From QQVM01 sp964544885 (GTDB lineage: Bacteria > Bacteroidota > Bacteroidia > AKYH767-A > 2013-40CM-41-45): a stretch of 64,000 nt of DNA. How positions within the stretch are numbered: position 1 is the stretch's first letter; each line of letters begins with the position of its first letter. A program made the position numbers and the translations under genes. The stretch covers positions 54,698 to 118,697 of the forward strand of contig CAZJDX010000007.1 of the NCBI GenBank assembly GCA_964544885.1, written 5' to 3'. The notes beneath the pieces are model-generated. The model did no database searches. It worked only from the letters and a program-made list of their open reading frames with translations, and was not told where the DNA came from. Shown in pieces: positions 63,492 through 64,000 of this stretch.

Positions 63492-63722
63492 ACTTGTATC
63501 ATTCCATAATCATTTCCAAAATATTGATAATGCAAATTCGGTTTTTCATACTCTTTTGAAGATTGAATGGATTCCTGGCAGGCCGCTTATCATTCAATCG
63601 AAATGTCCTTCAGACGGGTCTTTCAGCATGGAATTTACACTCTATAAACCAGGGTATTAGGAAGTCTATAATTCGATTTTCAGATAAAAAACACGTATTT
63701 ATCATGGCAAGGCTTTGCAATA
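63492..63722. other. Intergenic stretch between panC and glycogen synthase
   Basis: Divergent intergenic DNA. Apart from the glycogen synthase promoter at its right end, no clear feature is seen, and no convincing panC promoter was found. Confidence 0.4.
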
Positions 63723-63753
63723 TTGAAAGATTCCCGTAAAATCCGTATCTTTG
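63723..63753 (+). promoter_or_regulatory. Promoter of the glycogen synthase gene
   Basis: TTG (63723-63725), 20 bases, TATCTTTG (63746-63753). The start codon at 63783 lies about 23 bases past the expected transcription start. Confidence 0.65.
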
Positions 63754-63782
63754 CGTGCCAAATTAGTAAATCCAAGACTTGT

Positions 63783-64000
63783 ATGAAGAAAGCGAAAGTT
63801 TTATTTATTTCCCAGGAGATGACTCCTTATTTAGAGGAGACAAGTGTTTCACAGATCACACGTTTTTTACCACAAGGAATTCAGGAAAAAGGGAAAGAGA
63901 TACGGACTTTCATGCCGCGATTCGGCCTGATCAATGAAAGAAGAAATCAGCTGCATGAAGTTATTCGACTCTCCGGAATGAATCTGATCATTGATGATTC
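63783..64000 (+). CDS. Glycogen/starch synthase, GT5-like (3' part missing)
   Basis: Only the first 72 codons are present. The N-terminus KAKVLFISQEMTPYLEETSV, then RTFMPRFGLINERRN, is that of the GT5-type glycogen synthase N-terminal domain, which uses ADP- or UDP-glucose to lengthen alpha-1,4-glucan. A glycogen synthase divergent from panC is a common Bacteroidota arrangement, as far as I recall. The remainder lies outside the window, so nothing can be said about the catalytic lobe. Confidence 0.8.
   Translation, partial: MKKAKVLFISQEMTPYLEETSVSQITRFLPQGIQEKGKEIRTFMPRFGLINERRNQLHEVIRLSGMNLIIDD

Overview
The window is a 64 kb piece of a Bacteroidota chromosome. The evidence is direct: promoters of the form TTTG-N17-20-TAnnTTTG, GldB/GldC gliding proteins, two secreted proteins with type IX secretion (T9SS) C-terminal sorting domains, an alternative complex III (ActABCDEF) operon joined to an aa3 oxidase, and a Bacteroidota-style dcw cluster. 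Genes lie close together, with no insertion sequence, CRISPR array, rRNA or tRNA that I can see. A run of 100 N at 41670-41769, inside a tandem repeat, marks a scaffold gap, so this is a draft or metagenome assembly. I cannot name a genus.

Layout. 1-2600: a truncated GH20 hexosaminidase, a DoxX membrane protein, a cold-shock protein and a YqeY protein. 2753-18165 (minus strand): the division and cell-wall cluster mraZ-rsmH-ftsL-PBP-murE-mraY-murD-ftsW-murG-murC-ftsQ-ftsA-ftsZ, preceded by three MraZ boxes and closed by a terminator. 18472-25629: an alpha/beta hydrolase, EngB, GldC and GldB (minus), an outer-membrane barrel, NAD synthetase, a second barrel-like protein and a small T9SS cargo. 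25966-28895 (minus): 2-oxoacid:ferredoxin oxidoreductase KorAB. 29240-33214 (minus): polyphosphate metabolism (SixA-like phosphatase, a lysine-rich H1-like protein, Ppk1, Ppx). 33632-38103: a small Uma2-like protein, then haem synthesis (hemA, a hemC-hemD fusion, hemB). 38507-41202: a DUF4199 protein, a DinB-family protein and a MATE exporter.

41244-42081 holds a non-coding tandem array with an exact 119-bp period, interrupted by the gap. 42217-53380 (minus) is the respiratory operon actA-B-C-D-E-F-coxB-coxA. Then come a cyclase/kynurenine-formamidase-like enzyme, a 1416-residue secreted beta-helix protein with a T9SS sorting domain, a cysteine desulfurase without an ATG start, a CHASE-PAS histidine kinase without a neighbouring regulator, pantothenate synthetase, and the start of a glycogen synthase.

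Together the genes describe an aerobic, respiring, gliding or T9SS-competent Gram-negative cell: the dcw block builds the wall and septum, the hem genes make the haem used by the Act/Cox chain, and KorAB, NadE, PanC and the desulfurase supply cofactors and central carbon flux. The least ordinary items are the 119-bp array, the H1-like protein placed inside the polyphosphate operon, the hemCD fusion, the overlap of a terminator with the nadE promoter, and the TTG-initiated desulfurase.
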